DNA of 64,000 nucleotides from JAYRWN01 sp041917975 (GCA_041917975.1 JAYRWN010000475.1:1-64000), one strand, 5' to 3'. Numbered from the stretch's first letter, positions 9,183 to 18,495 are shown. Notes: generated from the sequence alone by a model not told the origin. Numbers and translations are program-made.

Positions 9183-10110
9183 GTTTCATTCCGTCATATG
9201 CATTCATAACTTCCCTAACGGCGCTTGCTGAGTCATTAAGCAATTTTTGCTCAGCTTGGTTTAGCTTTAATTCAATAAGCTCTTCTATGCCGTTTTTACC
9301 TAATTTGACTGGAACTCCAAGAAAAATGTCTTTTAAACCGTATTGCCCCTCTAAAAGAGCACAACAGGGGAAAATACGTTTTTCATTTTTTAAAATGGTC
9401 GTTACCATTTGAGCTGCAGCCGCACCTGGTGCATACCATGCAGAGGTGCCCATAAGTTTAACTAATTCTCCTCCACCAACTTTTGTGCGTTCGATAATTG
9501 CATCCAGGTGTTCTTTATCGATCATATCAGTAACCGGAATTCCGGAGACTGAAGTAAATCTGGGCAGGGGGACCATCGTGTCACCATGTCCACCCAAAAT
9601 CATGGCTTGAATATCCCGTGGAGATACGTTTAGGGCAGAGGCCAGAAAGGCCCTGTAGCGTGCTGTATCCAATATTCCGGCCATCCCAAATACTTTCGTG
9701 GCTGGAAGTTTAGATGCTTTATAAGCGGCATAGGTCATCACATCCAATGGATTGGAAACAACGATGATGATCGGCTTTTTACTGTAATTCATGATGGATT
9801 TAGTCACCGCGTTAACTATCTTGGCGTTCGTGCTGATCAAATCATCACGACTCATACCAGGCTTGCGGGGCACACCGGCAGTAATGACGACTATATCCGA
9901 GTTGGCTGTATCTTTATAATCATCAGTACCTTTTATGAAGGAAGTATAGTCATCAATGGGTGCTTGTTGCCACATATCCAACCCTTTACCACGAGCCAGG
10001 TCTCCCATGATATCTACCAGAACCAATTCTTCGATGATATTTTCGTGGGCTAAAACATTCGCGCAGGTAGCTCCCACATTTCCGGCTCCTACTACAGTTA
10101 CTTTTGCCAT
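9178..10110 (-). CDS. mdh: Malate dehydrogenase (LDH-like type)
   Basis: This 310-residue enzyme interconverts malate and oxaloacetate with NAD in the TCA cycle. The Rossmann motif VTVVGAGNVGATCANVLA is at the N-terminus. The segment AGVPRKPGMSRDDLI carries substrate-contacting arginines, VVSNPLDVMTYAAYKAS follows, and the catalytic histidine sits in ILGGHGDTMVPLP. The arginine pattern fits malate rather than lactate specificity. It has the best promoter in the window directly upstream. Confidence 0.95.
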   Translation of the reverse strand: MAKVTVVGAGNVGATCANVLAHENIIEELVLVDIMGDLARGKGLDMWQQAPIDDYTSFIKGTDDYKDTANSDIVVITAGVPRKPGMSRDDLISTNAKIVNAVTKSIMNYSKKPIIIVVSNPLDVMTYAAYKASKLPATKVFGMAGILDTARYRAFLASALNVSPRDIQAMILGGHGDTMVPLPRFTSVSGIPVTDMIDKEHLDAIIERTKVGGGELVKLMGTSAWYAPGAAAAQMVTTILKNEKRIFPCCALLEGQYGLKDIFLGVPVKLGKNGIEELIELKLNQAEQKLLNDSASAVREVMNAYDGMKL

Positions 10111-10139
10111 AATATATTACATTCTTTTTACATACTTTG

Positions 10140-10169
10140 CAAATGTATAACATTGACCTTGTTACCAAA
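10140..10169 (-). promoter_or_regulatory. mdh promoter (Bacteroidota -33/-7)
   Basis: On the minus strand the -7 box TACATTTG (10140-10147) matches TAnnTTTG exactly. A TTTG -33 box (10166-10169) precedes it with an 18-base spacer, close to the 19-base optimum described for this phylum. The mdh ATG begins 30 bases after the -7 box. Confidence 0.7.
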
Positions 10170-10420
10170 AATTTTTCGAACGGAAGTTTCGCTGTCTTCC
10201 GAAATTTAAGACAATTCTCATTCCACCTTGTTCTTTGGGAAGGCCGTGAGGCATAATTTTAACCCTGCTCTCGATTGTTTTATTATATACATATCATATT
10301 TTAATAATAATAACAAAAAAATGCATCATTTTTGCTTAAACAAATGTTAACGAGATAATTATGTCACTGGAAAATTCATTACCTTTGTTCATAGTTTTTT
10401 CTACGTTGTGCCGGAATAGT
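10170..10420. other. Intergenic region between mdh and the metalloprotease
   Basis: Together with the mdh promoter this makes a 310-base gap without a gene. It holds a hairpin of CGGAAG (10181-10186) with CTTCCG (10196-10201), upstream of the mdh -33 box, and a very AT-rich stretch from about 10270 to 10320 ahead of the protease. I see no clear -7 box for the protease and no ORF with coding character. An in-frame ATG at 10361 would add 20 residues to the protease, but those do not improve its signal peptide. Confidence 0.4.
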
Positions 10421-11932
10421 ATGAATAAAGTTCGATTATCGCTGTTTACCGCCATTTTACCTTTGATTTTTGTTTACAGTCAGGACATTAGATGTGGCCT
10501 TTCGGATCCTCAAGCTGTGAAGGAGCAATTGCTTTCAAACCGGCTTGAAGTTCCTTTCGTCGTTGAAAAACGGCAAGATATATCCTATGTACCTGTGAAG
10601 TTTTTCCTCACAGCTGAAAATAATGGTACAGGAAGGATAACAGAGAATAAAGTTCTAGACATGCTTTGCGAACTTAACGAGAACTACCTCGATCAAAACA
10701 TTCAATTTTATCTCAAGGATGGATTTGCCTACTATGATAACTCTGGAATTTACAATTCACCAACAACTAGTTTTTCACAATCCCTGCTAAGAGAAATAAA
10801 ACGGTCCAATGCCATTAACGTGTTCATCACTAAAGAAGCCGGAGAAGGATCAGCTGCTTATTACCAACCTCCGGCCCGATATAATGACTGGATTGTTATC
10901 CGGAATCAGTTCGTTTCCGATCCGCGTGTCTTAACCCATGAGTTTGGTCATTTTTTTAGTTTGCCTCACACGTTTCATGGCTGGGATTCAGACCCTTGGA
11001 ACGCCACAAAACATGGTAATCCAGTGGGGAACCTTGCTCCGGATAGAATTACACTAAATGAATTTGCTGACGGAAGCAATTGTGACCCAACCAAAACTTC
11101 CGGCAATAATGTTGGCGATGGGATTTGTGATACTCCTGCAGATTATAATTTCGGATCTTCCACCTGCAGCTACCTTCTTAATGCTAAAGATCCAAAAGGT
11201 GTCAATGTCAAGCCACAGGAGAACAACTATATGAACTACTTTTTCGGATGTTCCAATTACATTTTTACTCCTGGACAGAAAAAAGAAATCAGCCGGAGTC
11301 TGACCAGTTCATCCCGCGACTACCTGCGGTCCAACTACCAACCTAACACGACTAAAATAACAGGAACAACTGCACTAATCAGCCCAGAAAATAGAGCTAG
11401 AACAACTTATGATTCTAAAGTACTTCTTAAGTGGTCTAAATCAGCTGGGGCGGATTTTTATCTTGTAGAACTAGACGTTTCTCCCACCTTGGACTATGAT
11501 CTGAAAACCTTTGTGACCAACGAGGACAGCATCCTTATTGAGAACTTACTTCCGGAAAAAAACTATTTCTGGCGAATTCGCCCTTTCAATGAATTCCACA
11601 CCTGTGCCACGCCAAGTGAAACCAGACGTTTTATCACGGCTAAAACCACAAGTGTCAGCGCTATCCCCGGAGTCCAAGAAATTAGGTCATACCCGAGCAT
11701 CGTTCATCCTGGCACCCAACTTCAACTAAGCATAAATGCCGAAGTGGTCATTAAGGGAGAACTACTTATTATAGACCTCCAAGGACGAATAGTCAAAAGA
11801 ATCCCTACTATACGATTCAATTCCGGCTCCCAACAATTACCAGTAGCTGTTGATGGTTTACCAAGCGGCCTTTATATCTTGCACCTTTCTGCCGGAGATG
11901 GTATTTATAATTCAAAATTCATTATACCTTAA
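10421..11932 (+). CDS. Secreted M43-like zinc metalloprotease with T9SS C-terminal sorting domain
   Basis: Start chosen at 10421 because MNKVRLSLFTAILPLIFVYSQ is a clean signal peptide; a longer 523-residue form from 10361 is possible. The catalytic zinc motif is HEFGHFFSLPH (residues 173-183, catalytic Glu174), followed by cysteine-rich DGICDTPADYNF and the Met-turn NNYMNYFFGC, as in pappalysin/cytophagalysin-type peptidases. The third motif position is Ser180 where glycine is usual. A fibronectin-III-like region with LLKWSKSAGADFYLVELD follows. The end (PSGLYILHLS... SKFIIP, about the last 80 residues) matches a type A T9SS sorting domain, so the enzyme is secreted or cell-surface attached. 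Substrate unknown. Confidence 0.88.
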   Translation: MNKVRLSLFTAILPLIFVYSQDIRCGLSDPQAVKEQLLSNRLEVPFVVEKRQDISYVPVKFFLTAENNGTGRITENKVLDMLCELNENYLDQNIQFYLKDGFAYYDNSGIYNSPTTSFSQSLLREIKRSNAINVFITKEAGEGSAAYYQPPARYNDWIVIRNQFVSDPRVLTHEFGHFFSLPHTFHGWDSDPWNATKHGNPVGNLAPDRITLNEFADGSNCDPTKTSGNNVGDGICDTPADYNFGSSTCSYLLNAKDPKGVNVKPQENNYMNYFFGCSNYIFTPGQKKEISRSLTSSSRDYLRSNYQPNTTKITGTTALISPENRARTTYDSKVLLKWSKSAGADFYLVELDVSPTLDYDLKTFVTNEDSILIENLLPEKNYFWRIRPFNEFHTCATPSETRRFITAKTTSVSAIPGVQEIRSYPSIVHPGTQLQLSINAEVVIKGELLIIDLQGRIVKRIPTIRFNSGSQQLPVAVDGLPSGLYILHLSAGDGIYNSKFIIP

Positions 11933-11973
11933 CCATTTGTAAGGCTTGTTGAGCCAGGGGAAAAAATAATTAT

Positions 11974-13176
11974 ATGAATATTCATGAATATCAGGCCAAA
12001 GAAATCCTGAAAAGATTTGGTGTTAAAACCCAACAAGGTTATTTGGCTGAAACCATTGATGAAGCCATATCAGCCTATCAAAAACTCACCGCAGAAACCG
12101 GTTCGCCCGTAGCTATTGTTAAGGCCCAAATCCATGCCGGCGGACGTGGAAAAGGCGGAGGAGTAAAACTGGCAAAGAACCTCGAAGAATTAAAGCACCA
12201 TGCTGGTAATATCCTCGGCATGATGTTAAAGACCCCACAAACACCCGGCGGTTTACAGGGACCCGGCAAAAAAGTCCATAAAATACTCATCGCTGCTGAT
12301 GCATACTCGCCAACATTTGAGTCATGTAAAGAATATTATCTATCCATTCTGACCGATCGTGAAAGTAAACGCAATGTAATTATTTATTCTACCAAAGGAG
12401 GCATGGATATCGAGACAGTAGCAGAAGAAACTCCAGATTTAGTCCATAAGGAATATATCGATCCATCAGTAGGGTTTATGCCCTTTCAAGCTCGTAAAAT
12501 TGCGTTTAATCTGGGCTTATCCGGTCAAGCTTTTAAAGAAATGGTTTCGGCCACATCGGCCATTTATAAGGCATATGAACAATCGGATGCAACCTTAATA
12601 GAAATCAATCCATGTTTGCACACTGGCGATCAACATATCATTGTTGTAGATTGTAAATTTTCCTTAGATGACAATGGATTGGAACGTCATCCTGATCTGG
12701 AAGCCTACCGTGATATTACAGAAGAGGATCCGACCGAAGTGGAGGCCAAAGAACACAATCTCAATTATGTAAAATTAGATGGTAATGTAGGCTGTATGGT
12801 CAATGGCGCAGGATTGGCCATGGCCACTATGGACATAATTAAGTTATCCGGAGGAGAACCGGCAAATTTTTTAGATGTCGGTGGCACAGCGGACGCTGAT
12901 CGGGTAGAAAAAGCATTCCGCATTATTCTAAAAGATCCCAATGTAAAAGCCATCCTGATTAATATTTTTGGTGGTATCGTACGGTGTGATCGCGTGGCTA
13001 CAGGTGTTGTACAAGCTTACAAAAATATCGGAGATATTAAAGTCCCTATTATAGTGCGTTTGCAAGGGACCAATGCCGAAATAGCCAAAGATATTTTAGA
13101 TCAGTCCGGATTGAAAGTCTCCTCAGTTATTTTACTCAAAGACGCTGCGATCCAAGTACAGGCCGCTTTGGCTTAA
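11974..13176 (+). CDS. sucC: Succinyl-CoA ligase, ADP-forming, beta subunit
   Basis: SucC binds nucleotide and, with SucD, makes ATP from succinyl-CoA in the TCA cycle. The ATP-grasp start MNIHEYQAKEILKRFG, the lysine/glycine loop IHAGGRGKGGGVKLA, IEINPCLHTGD, and the C-terminal NGAGLAMATMDIIKLSGGEP and NIFGGIVRCD are all present over 400 residues. sucD is not adjacent, so the subunits are encoded separately. ribD follows after 19 bp and may share the transcript. Confidence 0.97.
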   Translation: MNIHEYQAKEILKRFGVKTQQGYLAETIDEAISAYQKLTAETGSPVAIVKAQIHAGGRGKGGGVKLAKNLEELKHHAGNILGMMLKTPQTPGGLQGPGKKVHKILIAADAYSPTFESCKEYYLSILTDRESKRNVIIYSTKGGMDIETVAEETPDLVHKEYIDPSVGFMPFQARKIAFNLGLSGQAFKEMVSATSAIYKAYEQSDATLIEINPCLHTGDQHIIVVDCKFSLDDNGLERHPDLEAYRDITEEDPTEVEAKEHNLNYVKLDGNVGCMVNGAGLAMATMDIIKLSGGEPANFLDVGGTADADRVEKAFRIILKDPNVKAILINIFGGIVRCDRVATGVVQAYKNIGDIKVPIIVRLQGTNAEIAKDILDQSGLKVSSVILLKDAAIQVQAALA

Positions 13177-13195
13177 TTTCCTTTAATACCGACTT

Positions 13196-14248
13196 ATGGA
13201 CACTGCTGCATTGGACCGGTTGATGATGCAAAGGTGTTTGGATTTAGCTGTCCGCGGTCGTGGCTTCGTGTCCCCCAACCCCCTGGTAGGATGTGTCATC
13301 GTGCATAAAGATCGTATAATCGGAGAAGGTTATCACCATAAATATAAAGGCCTTCATGCCGAAATTGAAGCGCTTAACAGTGTTGTCCTGGCTGATAGAG
13401 CATTGATCCCCGAAAGTACGGTCTATGTAAGTCTTGAACCATGCTATCATCATGGTCACAATCCGCCGTGCGTCGAGGAACTCCTCCGTCAAAAAGTTTC
13501 TCGAGTGGTCATTGGTCATTTGGACCCCAATCCATTAGTAAATGGTCAAAGCGTTATTAAACTTCAAAATGCAGGTATTGCAACAACTACTGGTGTTTTA
13601 GCCAAAGAAGGGCTGGAAACCCTAGCCCCTTTTATCTGTTATCAACAACAAAACAGGCCCTACATTGTGCTAAAGTGGGCCCAAAGTGCTGATGGCCAAC
13701 TAGGCAGTGAACATAAATCCATATCCATCAGTAATGGCATCTCAAAAATTATCAGTCATAAATGGCGAACTGAACTGGATGCTATTCTCATTGGCTATCG
13801 TACAGCAGTCACCGACCAACCACTTTTGACACCAAGATATTTTCCTGGAAGGGTCCCTTTACGAGTGGTTTTTGATCCAAACGCGCAACTCAAGAGGGGA
13901 TTAAGTCCGCTGGATGGTGTATGTCCCACACTTATTTATAATTGTATAGGGAAAGAAAGTTCTGAACCCAATTTAGAATATGCCTCCATTAACCCTGGCA
14001 GATCAATCATATTTGACATTATAAACCATCTATATAACCGTAAAATTACTTCCCTTTTAGTGGAAGGCGGTCCTGCTACTCTGAAGTTATTCTTGGATCT
14101 TGGTCTCTGGGATGAACTTTGGCAGGTGATTTCACCCCACCCTCTTAAAACACGTACTTTGCCAGCACCACACTTCATAGGTGAAAAAATCGATGAAATC
14201 TCCTGTGGAACCGATAAAATAAACCGGTATAAGGCTCTAACTCGTTAA
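13196..14248 (+). CDS. ribD: Bifunctional riboflavin biosynthesis deaminase/reductase
   Basis: The N-terminal deaminase domain has FVSPNPLVGCVIV, the zinc/proton-shuttle HAEIEAL and the zinc-binding LEPCYHHGHNPPC. The C-terminal half is the dihydrofolate-reductase-like domain (VLKWAQSADGQLG, LLVEGGPATLKLFL). The protein deaminates and then reduces the pyrimidine intermediate in two successive riboflavin steps. Length (350 residues) fits the fused enzyme. The short gap to sucC holds no FMN riboswitch. A hairpin terminator follows the gene. Confidence 0.94.
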   Translation: MDTAALDRLMMQRCLDLAVRGRGFVSPNPLVGCVIVHKDRIIGEGYHHKYKGLHAEIEALNSVVLADRALIPESTVYVSLEPCYHHGHNPPCVEELLRQKVSRVVIGHLDPNPLVNGQSVIKLQNAGIATTTGVLAKEGLETLAPFICYQQQNRPYIVLKWAQSADGQLGSEHKSISISNGISKIISHKWRTELDAILIGYRTAVTDQPLLTPRYFPGRVPLRVVFDPNAQLKRGLSPLDGVCPTLIYNCIGKESSEPNLEYASINPGRSIIFDIINHLYNRKITSLLVEGGPATLKLFLDLGLWDELWQVISPHPLKTRTLPAPHFIGEKIDEISCGTDKINRYKALTR

Positions 14249-14262
14249 AGTTATTTTAAATA

Positions 14263-14288
14263 TGGCCAAAGGCCAGCTTTTTGCTTTG
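14263..14288 (+). terminator. Intrinsic terminator after ribD
   Basis: TGGCC (14263-14267) pairs perfectly with GGCCA (14271-14275) around an AAA loop, followed by GCTTTTTGCTTT. The short GC-rich stem and T-tract end the sucC-ribD unit. Confidence 0.6.
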
Positions 14289-14339
14289 GTTATATTGTTC
14301 TCTTGTTATTATTTTGTTTTTCGATTGTGCATATAAACT

Positions 14340-14906
14340 ATGGTTAATAAATTAGGATACATAAGTGTGATGTTGATGATAGCATTAGGTCATCATCACC
14401 TGCATGGTCAAAACACATCGAAAATCATCTGGCACACGTGGGAAGAAGTTATAAACAAATCTAAAGTCCAAAAGAAACTGGTCTTTGTAGACGTTTACAC
14501 CGAAAATTGTGGCTGGTGCAAAAAAATGGATGCGACCACCTTTCTTAACAACGACATTGCCGACTTTATTAACAAAAACTTCTATGCTATACGGTTCAAT
14601 GCAAAAGAGAAAGAAAATATCACCTTGAACGATCGGGTGTATAAGTACAAAGACGGTTTACACGAATTAGCCGTCGAGATCATGCTCGGCCGGATCAGTG
14701 TACCAACCTTAGTTTTTATGGATGAGAATTTTAGCCTACTCCAGCCCATTCCTGGCTTTAGAGGTCCATCCGAGTTAAACATGATCCTCCATTATTATGC
14801 TGGCGGATATAATAAAACCACACCCTGGCAGCTTTTTATCAATAACTTCAATTCGATTATCACTAAAGATAAAGATGGAGTGCAGTACATAAAGGGAAAG
14901 AATTAA
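14340..14906 (+). CDS. Exported thioredoxin-like protein (CGWC motif)
   Basis: A 188-residue protein with an N-terminal hydrophobic signal (LGYISVMLMIALGHHHLHGQ). The thioredoxin fold opens with WHTWEEVINKSKVQKKLVFV, then DVYTENCGWCKKMDATTF, whose CGWC pair is a redox disulfide motif, and later the cis-proline region ISVPTLVFMDENF. Proteins of this thioredoxin_7/DsbD-gamma-like type act in periplasmic thiol-disulfide exchange. The partner is unknown. It is not obviously in an operon. Confidence 0.8.
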   Translation: MVNKLGYISVMLMIALGHHHLHGQNTSKIIWHTWEEVINKSKVQKKLVFVDVYTENCGWCKKMDATTFLNNDIADFINKNFYAIRFNAKEKENITLNDRVYKYKDGLHELAVEIMLGRISVPTLVFMDENFSLLQPIPGFRGPSELNMILHYYAGGYNKTTPWQLFINNFNSIITKDKDGVQYIKGKN

Positions 14907-14963
14907 ACCCAATTCTTCAACCTTATCTATAGTTTTAGTACCTGCATTTGTTTCTAAAGAAGG

Positions 14964-16547
14964 CTAGAAAGGCCATTTAAAAGTATTCGTGGTTTTTCTC
15001 CGTCTAGGCGTTGAAGTTTTAACGCCCAAAACCCCTAATAAACCACGGGTCAGTTCCCGGGCTACCGTACGTCCTATTTGCCGGGTCGTTGTACTATCAA
15101 ACACTTTTTCAAGCACTGATTTTTCTTTCTTTGTATTACGATCATAACTGTCTCTCTGACGCCCCATTTCTTCTTGGTGTTCTGTATCCTGAAAAGCGGC
15201 CAACTTTTCGGTCAAAATTTCATAAGCGCTTTCCCGGTCAACATCTTGGTTATATTTATTGACCAAAGATGATTCATTAACTAACTGATTGATTTCTTGT
15301 TCCGATAAAACCCCCATTCTGGATTGGGGCGCGCGCAACATTACCTGTACCAGTGGTGTGGGAATACCCTTTTCATTTAAGGCCGTGACCAAAGCTTCTC
15401 CAATACCCATTTCAGTAATTAACTGGTCAACCACGTAGAATGAAGTCACCGGATAGTTTTCAGCTACTAGTTTAATAGCCTTCCGGTCTTTGGCTGTAAA
15501 GGCACGTAAAGCATGTTGTACTTTCAATCCAAGTTGGCTGAGGACATCAGTGGGTACATCGGTAGGATTCTGAGTAATAAAAAATATCCCAATGCCTTTA
15601 GAACGGATAAGTTTAATGATGGTCTCTATCTGATTTAACAGCGCTTTGGAGGCTTCCTCAAAGACCAGGTGAGCTTCATCAATAAATATGATTAATTTAG
15701 GTTTCTCAAGATCCCCTTCTTCGGGGAAAGTGGCATAGATTTCGGCCAAGAGTTGGAGCATAAACGTCGAGAATAGTTTAGGCCGATCCTGAATATCAGT
15801 CACTCTGAGAACAGAAACAATACCATGTCCGTTTTCATCAATGCGACATAAGTCTTCCACATCAAAAGATCGCTCACCAAAAAATACATCTGCCCCCTGT
15901 TGTTCCAATTCAATAATCTTTCGCATCAGGGTTCCTAAAGAGGATGTTGACATCCTACCATATTGTGCTTCCACTTCTTTTTTGCCTTCATTGGTCATGA
16001 ATTGCATGACTTTTTTTAAGTCTTTCAGATCCAATAATGGCAATCCATTGTCATCACTAAATTTGAACACCATGGATAAGATGGATTCTTGGGTTTCATT
16101 TACGCCCAATATCTTAGAAAATAACACTGGTCCAAATTCTGACAACGTAGCTCGCAGGCGTACCCCTTTTTCAGTTGATAAAGTGAGTAATTCCACCGGG
16201 CTTTTCCCTACAATAAACGGTAACCCGATTTGTTGGTGGCGCTGATCTATTTTAAGATTGGTTTCACCAGCCATGGCAATTCCACTTAGGTCCCCTTTGA
16301 TGTCCATCAATAGGCTTGGAATACCGTATCCTGACAGTTGTTCAGCTAACAGTTGTAATGTTTTGGTTTTACCTGTACCGGTAGCACCGCATATCAGCCC
16401 ATGCCTATTCAGAGTTTTTAGAGGAATCCGTATAAAACTCTCCTTTTGGCATTGCCCGTCATACATAGCCCCTCCTATAATGATAGAAGCTTTTTCAAAA
16501 GAATACCCTTCTTGAATGGTGTTCAGGAACTGCTGCTGTAAACTCAT
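14964..16547 (-). CDS. HerA-like helicase/ATPase (DUF853 family)
   Basis: A 527-residue FtsK/HerA-superfamily ATPase. The Walker A motif is GATGTGKTKTLQLLAEQL (about residues 54-71), a DIKGDLSGIAM segment follows, and the Walker B is KLIIFIDEAHLVFEEASKAL. The sensor region has GIGIFFITQNPTDVPTDVL. The C-terminus is basic (TSTPRRRKTTNTFKWPF). Members are DUF853-type double-strand DNA translocase-like proteins with uncertain roles in DNA processing. No nuclease partner (NurA) is adjacent, although a NUC1-type nuclease follows on the same strand after a gap. Confidence 0.88.
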   Translation of the reverse strand: MSLQQQFLNTIQEGYSFEKASIIIGGAMYDGQCQKESFIRIPLKTLNRHGLICGATGTGKTKTLQLLAEQLSGYGIPSLLMDIKGDLSGIAMAGETNLKIDQRHQQIGLPFIVGKSPVELLTLSTEKGVRLRATLSEFGPVLFSKILGVNETQESILSMVFKFSDDNGLPLLDLKDLKKVMQFMTNEGKKEVEAQYGRMSTSSLGTLMRKIIELEQQGADVFFGERSFDVEDLCRIDENGHGIVSVLRVTDIQDRPKLFSTFMLQLLAEIYATFPEEGDLEKPKLIIFIDEAHLVFEEASKALLNQIETIIKLIRSKGIGIFFITQNPTDVPTDVLSQLGLKVQHALRAFTAKDRKAIKLVAENYPVTSFYVVDQLITEMGIGEALVTALNEKGIPTPLVQVMLRAPQSRMGVLSEQEINQLVNESSLVNKYNQDVDRESAYEILTEKLAAFQDTEHQEEMGRQRDSYDRNTKKEKSVLEKVFDSTTTRQIGRTVARELTRGLLGVLGVKTSTPRRRKTTNTFKWPF

Positions 16548-16573
16548 ACTTAAATCTTGAATTCTAATTTGTG

Positions 16574-16581
16574 CAAATATA
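16574..16581 (-). promoter_or_regulatory. Candidate -7 box for the HerA-like gene
   Basis: On the minus strand TATATTTG exactly matches TAnnTTTG and lies 26 bases before the start at 16547. No clear -33 TTTG is seen at the expected spacing. Confidence 0.4.
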
Positions 16582-16631
16582 AATATTTTTTAATACATAT
16601 TTGGCTCGGAAGCATGCCCTAAATGGCAATT

Positions 16632-17561
16632 TTACTTTTTATTCCACTCATTAATCCGCCACTGAAATCGCTGTGGGTGGAATGGCCATAGTTTAATGTC
16701 ATAAGTACGTTCAATTTTTTCTTCCGAACGGTCATCAATTAGTTCACCAAAAAAATTTAATCCGGTCAACCGTTCTATACTGTCTACACTTACGGCATAA
16801 TTTTTCAATGGTTCATTACTTATATCGTTTGGAATTATAAAACCAATACTTTTTTGTTCAGGTTCATCTAAATCAAGTAGCACCTTAAAAAACATTCTGG
16901 GCACCCCTACCCGACTTTGCCCTATGCGTTCTTGAATGGTAGATAACACAGGACCAGAAACAATATACAACCGGCGGTATTTACGGACCCAGTCTCTGGT
17001 TTGCTCTTCAAGCTCGCGCCAAACCCCCTCATTAAAATGTTCAAGTTGTGGAGTAATATTACTCATATAAAAAGTTTCCCGCAAAGTTATAGAATCCCAG
17101 GCCATGTCCGCGGCAGGAACCAGATGCCCACGGGTATAACCACTTCCGGTATAATCCCGATGAAATGCTGAACCTGTTTTAACCGCATAATCCGGATTAA
17201 ATTGATCAGGGCGATTAAATTTAGGCTGATTAAGCTGGACCCTGGTCAGCGGATAAGCTACCCACTCACTTAACTCATATTTTTCAACATAAGATAGACT
17301 AAAATGACGGTGGTGTACAATATTTCCATGCCCCCCTGCGGGTACATAATACCTTGATGTATCAGCAACTTCAAATAATTCTGGGTTTGCATAGTCATTT
17401 GAGGCATTTATAGAGGAAATGGTTGGAGTTATGGTTTTGCGCCATTTTTCAAGCTGCCTGATGCCGAGTACTAGCAAAACGGCTCCGACCGGGATAAGTA
17501 AAAAGATCCGCGAAAGCGAAATAGGACTTGCCTTACGATGGTTAGTTTTTAGTTTGGTCAA
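16632..17561 (-). CDS. Membrane-anchored DNA/RNA non-specific endonuclease (NUC1 family)
   Basis: The N-terminus has a basic stretch and one hydrophobic segment (about residues 18-37, ISLSRIFLLIPVGAVLLVLG), so the enzyme is exported or anchored with its nuclease domain outside the cytoplasm. The catalytic ββα-metal motif is GYTRGHLVPAADMAWD; the family form is DRGH, so the Asp is replaced by Thr while the catalytic His is kept. The metal-binding Asn region HFNEGVWRELEEQTRDW and the RLYIVSGPVL strand are also present. Likely roles are nucleic-acid degradation for nutrition. The specific substrate is unproven. Confidence 0.87.
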   Translation of the reverse strand: MTKLKTNHRKASPISLSRIFLLIPVGAVLLVLGIRQLEKWRKTITPTISSINASNDYANPELFEVADTSRYYVPAGGHGNIVHHRHFSLSYVEKYELSEWVAYPLTRVQLNQPKFNRPDQFNPDYAVKTGSAFHRDYTGSGYTRGHLVPAADMAWDSITLRETFYMSNITPQLEHFNEGVWRELEEQTRDWVRKYRRLYIVSGPVLSTIQERIGQSRVGVPRMFFKVLLDLDEPEQKSIGFIIPNDISNEPLKNYAVSVDSIERLTGLNFFGELIDDRSEEKIERTYDIKLWPFHPQRFQWRINEWNKK

Positions 17562-17583
17562 GAGATAACTACTTAATTAGTTA

Positions 17584-17591
17584 CAAAAATA
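17584..17591 (-). promoter_or_regulatory. Candidate -7 box for the NUC1 gene
   Basis: On the minus strand TATTTTTG is an exact TAnnTTTG match, 22 bases before the start at 17561. A related TTTATTTG (17617-17624) on the plus strand, one base off consensus, faces the barrel gene, so the two may form a back-to-back promoter pair. Confidence 0.4.
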
Positions 17592-17658
17592 AACGTTCCA
17601 AGAAAGGATTAATTCCTTTATTTGTAATCTATCTTTTAATTAAAGATCAGAATACATT

Positions 17659-18495
17659 TTGTCAAAGCCTTTTTTGGTCGTTGTAGTTGGTTTCTACAGC
17701 CTGGTTACCTGTGGACAGGGTGCTAATATTTATTTTCATGGCCCGGCTGCTTTATCGATGGCAGGTAATTATGTGGCTGTACCACAAGCCATATCGTTAT
17801 CCCCAAATCCAGCTTTAAGCTTCTCTCAAAACACCTATTATTATTTCTCCAGCACTAATGTTTATAGCTTGCCTGACCTTTGGCATCTTGCACTGACCAG
17901 CCAGTGGCAAATTGATCCAAAAAGTACATTCGGAGCCAGTCTTTCCAGGTATGGCGACAAGGACTTAAACGAAAATTATCTTGAAGGCCGTTATGGCCGG
18001 ATGTTATCAGATAAACTAACCATTGGAACAACTTTGTCCCTCTTTCAATGGCAATTTACCGGGTATGATCAGTTTAAGTATGTCGGGGTACAAGGTGGTT
18101 TGGGTTGGAAACCTTCCTCTTTATTTACTTTCGGATATACGTTTTATATTCACACGCTCTCCAAAACACTTAGAGTGCATCTACCTCAGCATATCCATAA
18201 GTTAGGATTGAGTTATCACCCTACACCACAGTTAACCTTGTGTAGTCAAATAAATTATTCCTGGCGCAGCACTTTGACCACCCACTGGGGCATGCGTTAC
18301 ACACTCATCCCTGCATTAACTGTGTTAATGGGTTTTTCAACCCAGCCATTTACCTTTGGTGCTGGTGTGAATATTATACCTATTCCAACTGTGGCAATTG
18401 ATTTGGCCATTCAACATCACCAAACCTTAGGTTATACTGTAGGGATCGGTTTAGCTTATATTCCAGTCAAAGATTTAAATCGCAGTAGAAAATGA
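17659..18495 (+). CDS. Outer-membrane beta-barrel protein (PorV/PorQ-like)
   Basis: A 278-residue protein starting at TTG 17659; no in-frame ATG lies upstream before a stop, and this start gives a signal peptide ending near FYSLVTCGQG. The segment PAALSMAGNYVAVPQAISLSP resembles the N-terminal hatch of PorV/PorQ/OmpP1-type barrels (small-residue turns plus NPA). The rest alternates hydrophobic and polar residues in many short strands typical of an outer-membrane barrel. Its stop overlaps the mqnB start by 4 bp. A role in transport or in type IX secretion is possible but not shown. Confidence 0.7.
   Translation: MSKPFLVVVVGFYSLVTCGQGANIYFHGPAALSMAGNYVAVPQAISLSPNPALSFSQNTYYYFSSTNVYSLPDLWHLALTSQWQIDPKSTFGASLSRYGDKDLNENYLEGRYGRMLSDKLTIGTTLSLFQWQFTGYDQFKYVGVQGGLGWKPSSLFTFGYTFYIHTLSKTLRVHLPQHIHKLGLSYHPTPQLTLCSQINYSWRSTLTTHWGMRYTLIPALTVLMGFSTQPFTFGAGVNIIPIPTVAIDLAIQHHQTLGYTVGIGLAYIPVKDLNRSRK

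Noticed and set aside
13177..13195. FMN riboswitch before ribD
   Set aside because: Only 19 bases separate sucC and ribD, too short for an RFN element.
14951..14970. TTTCTA/TAGAAA hairpin as a terminator after the thioredoxin-like gene
   Set aside because: Short AT stem without a convincing T-tract, overlapping the HerA-like gene stop; too weak to call.
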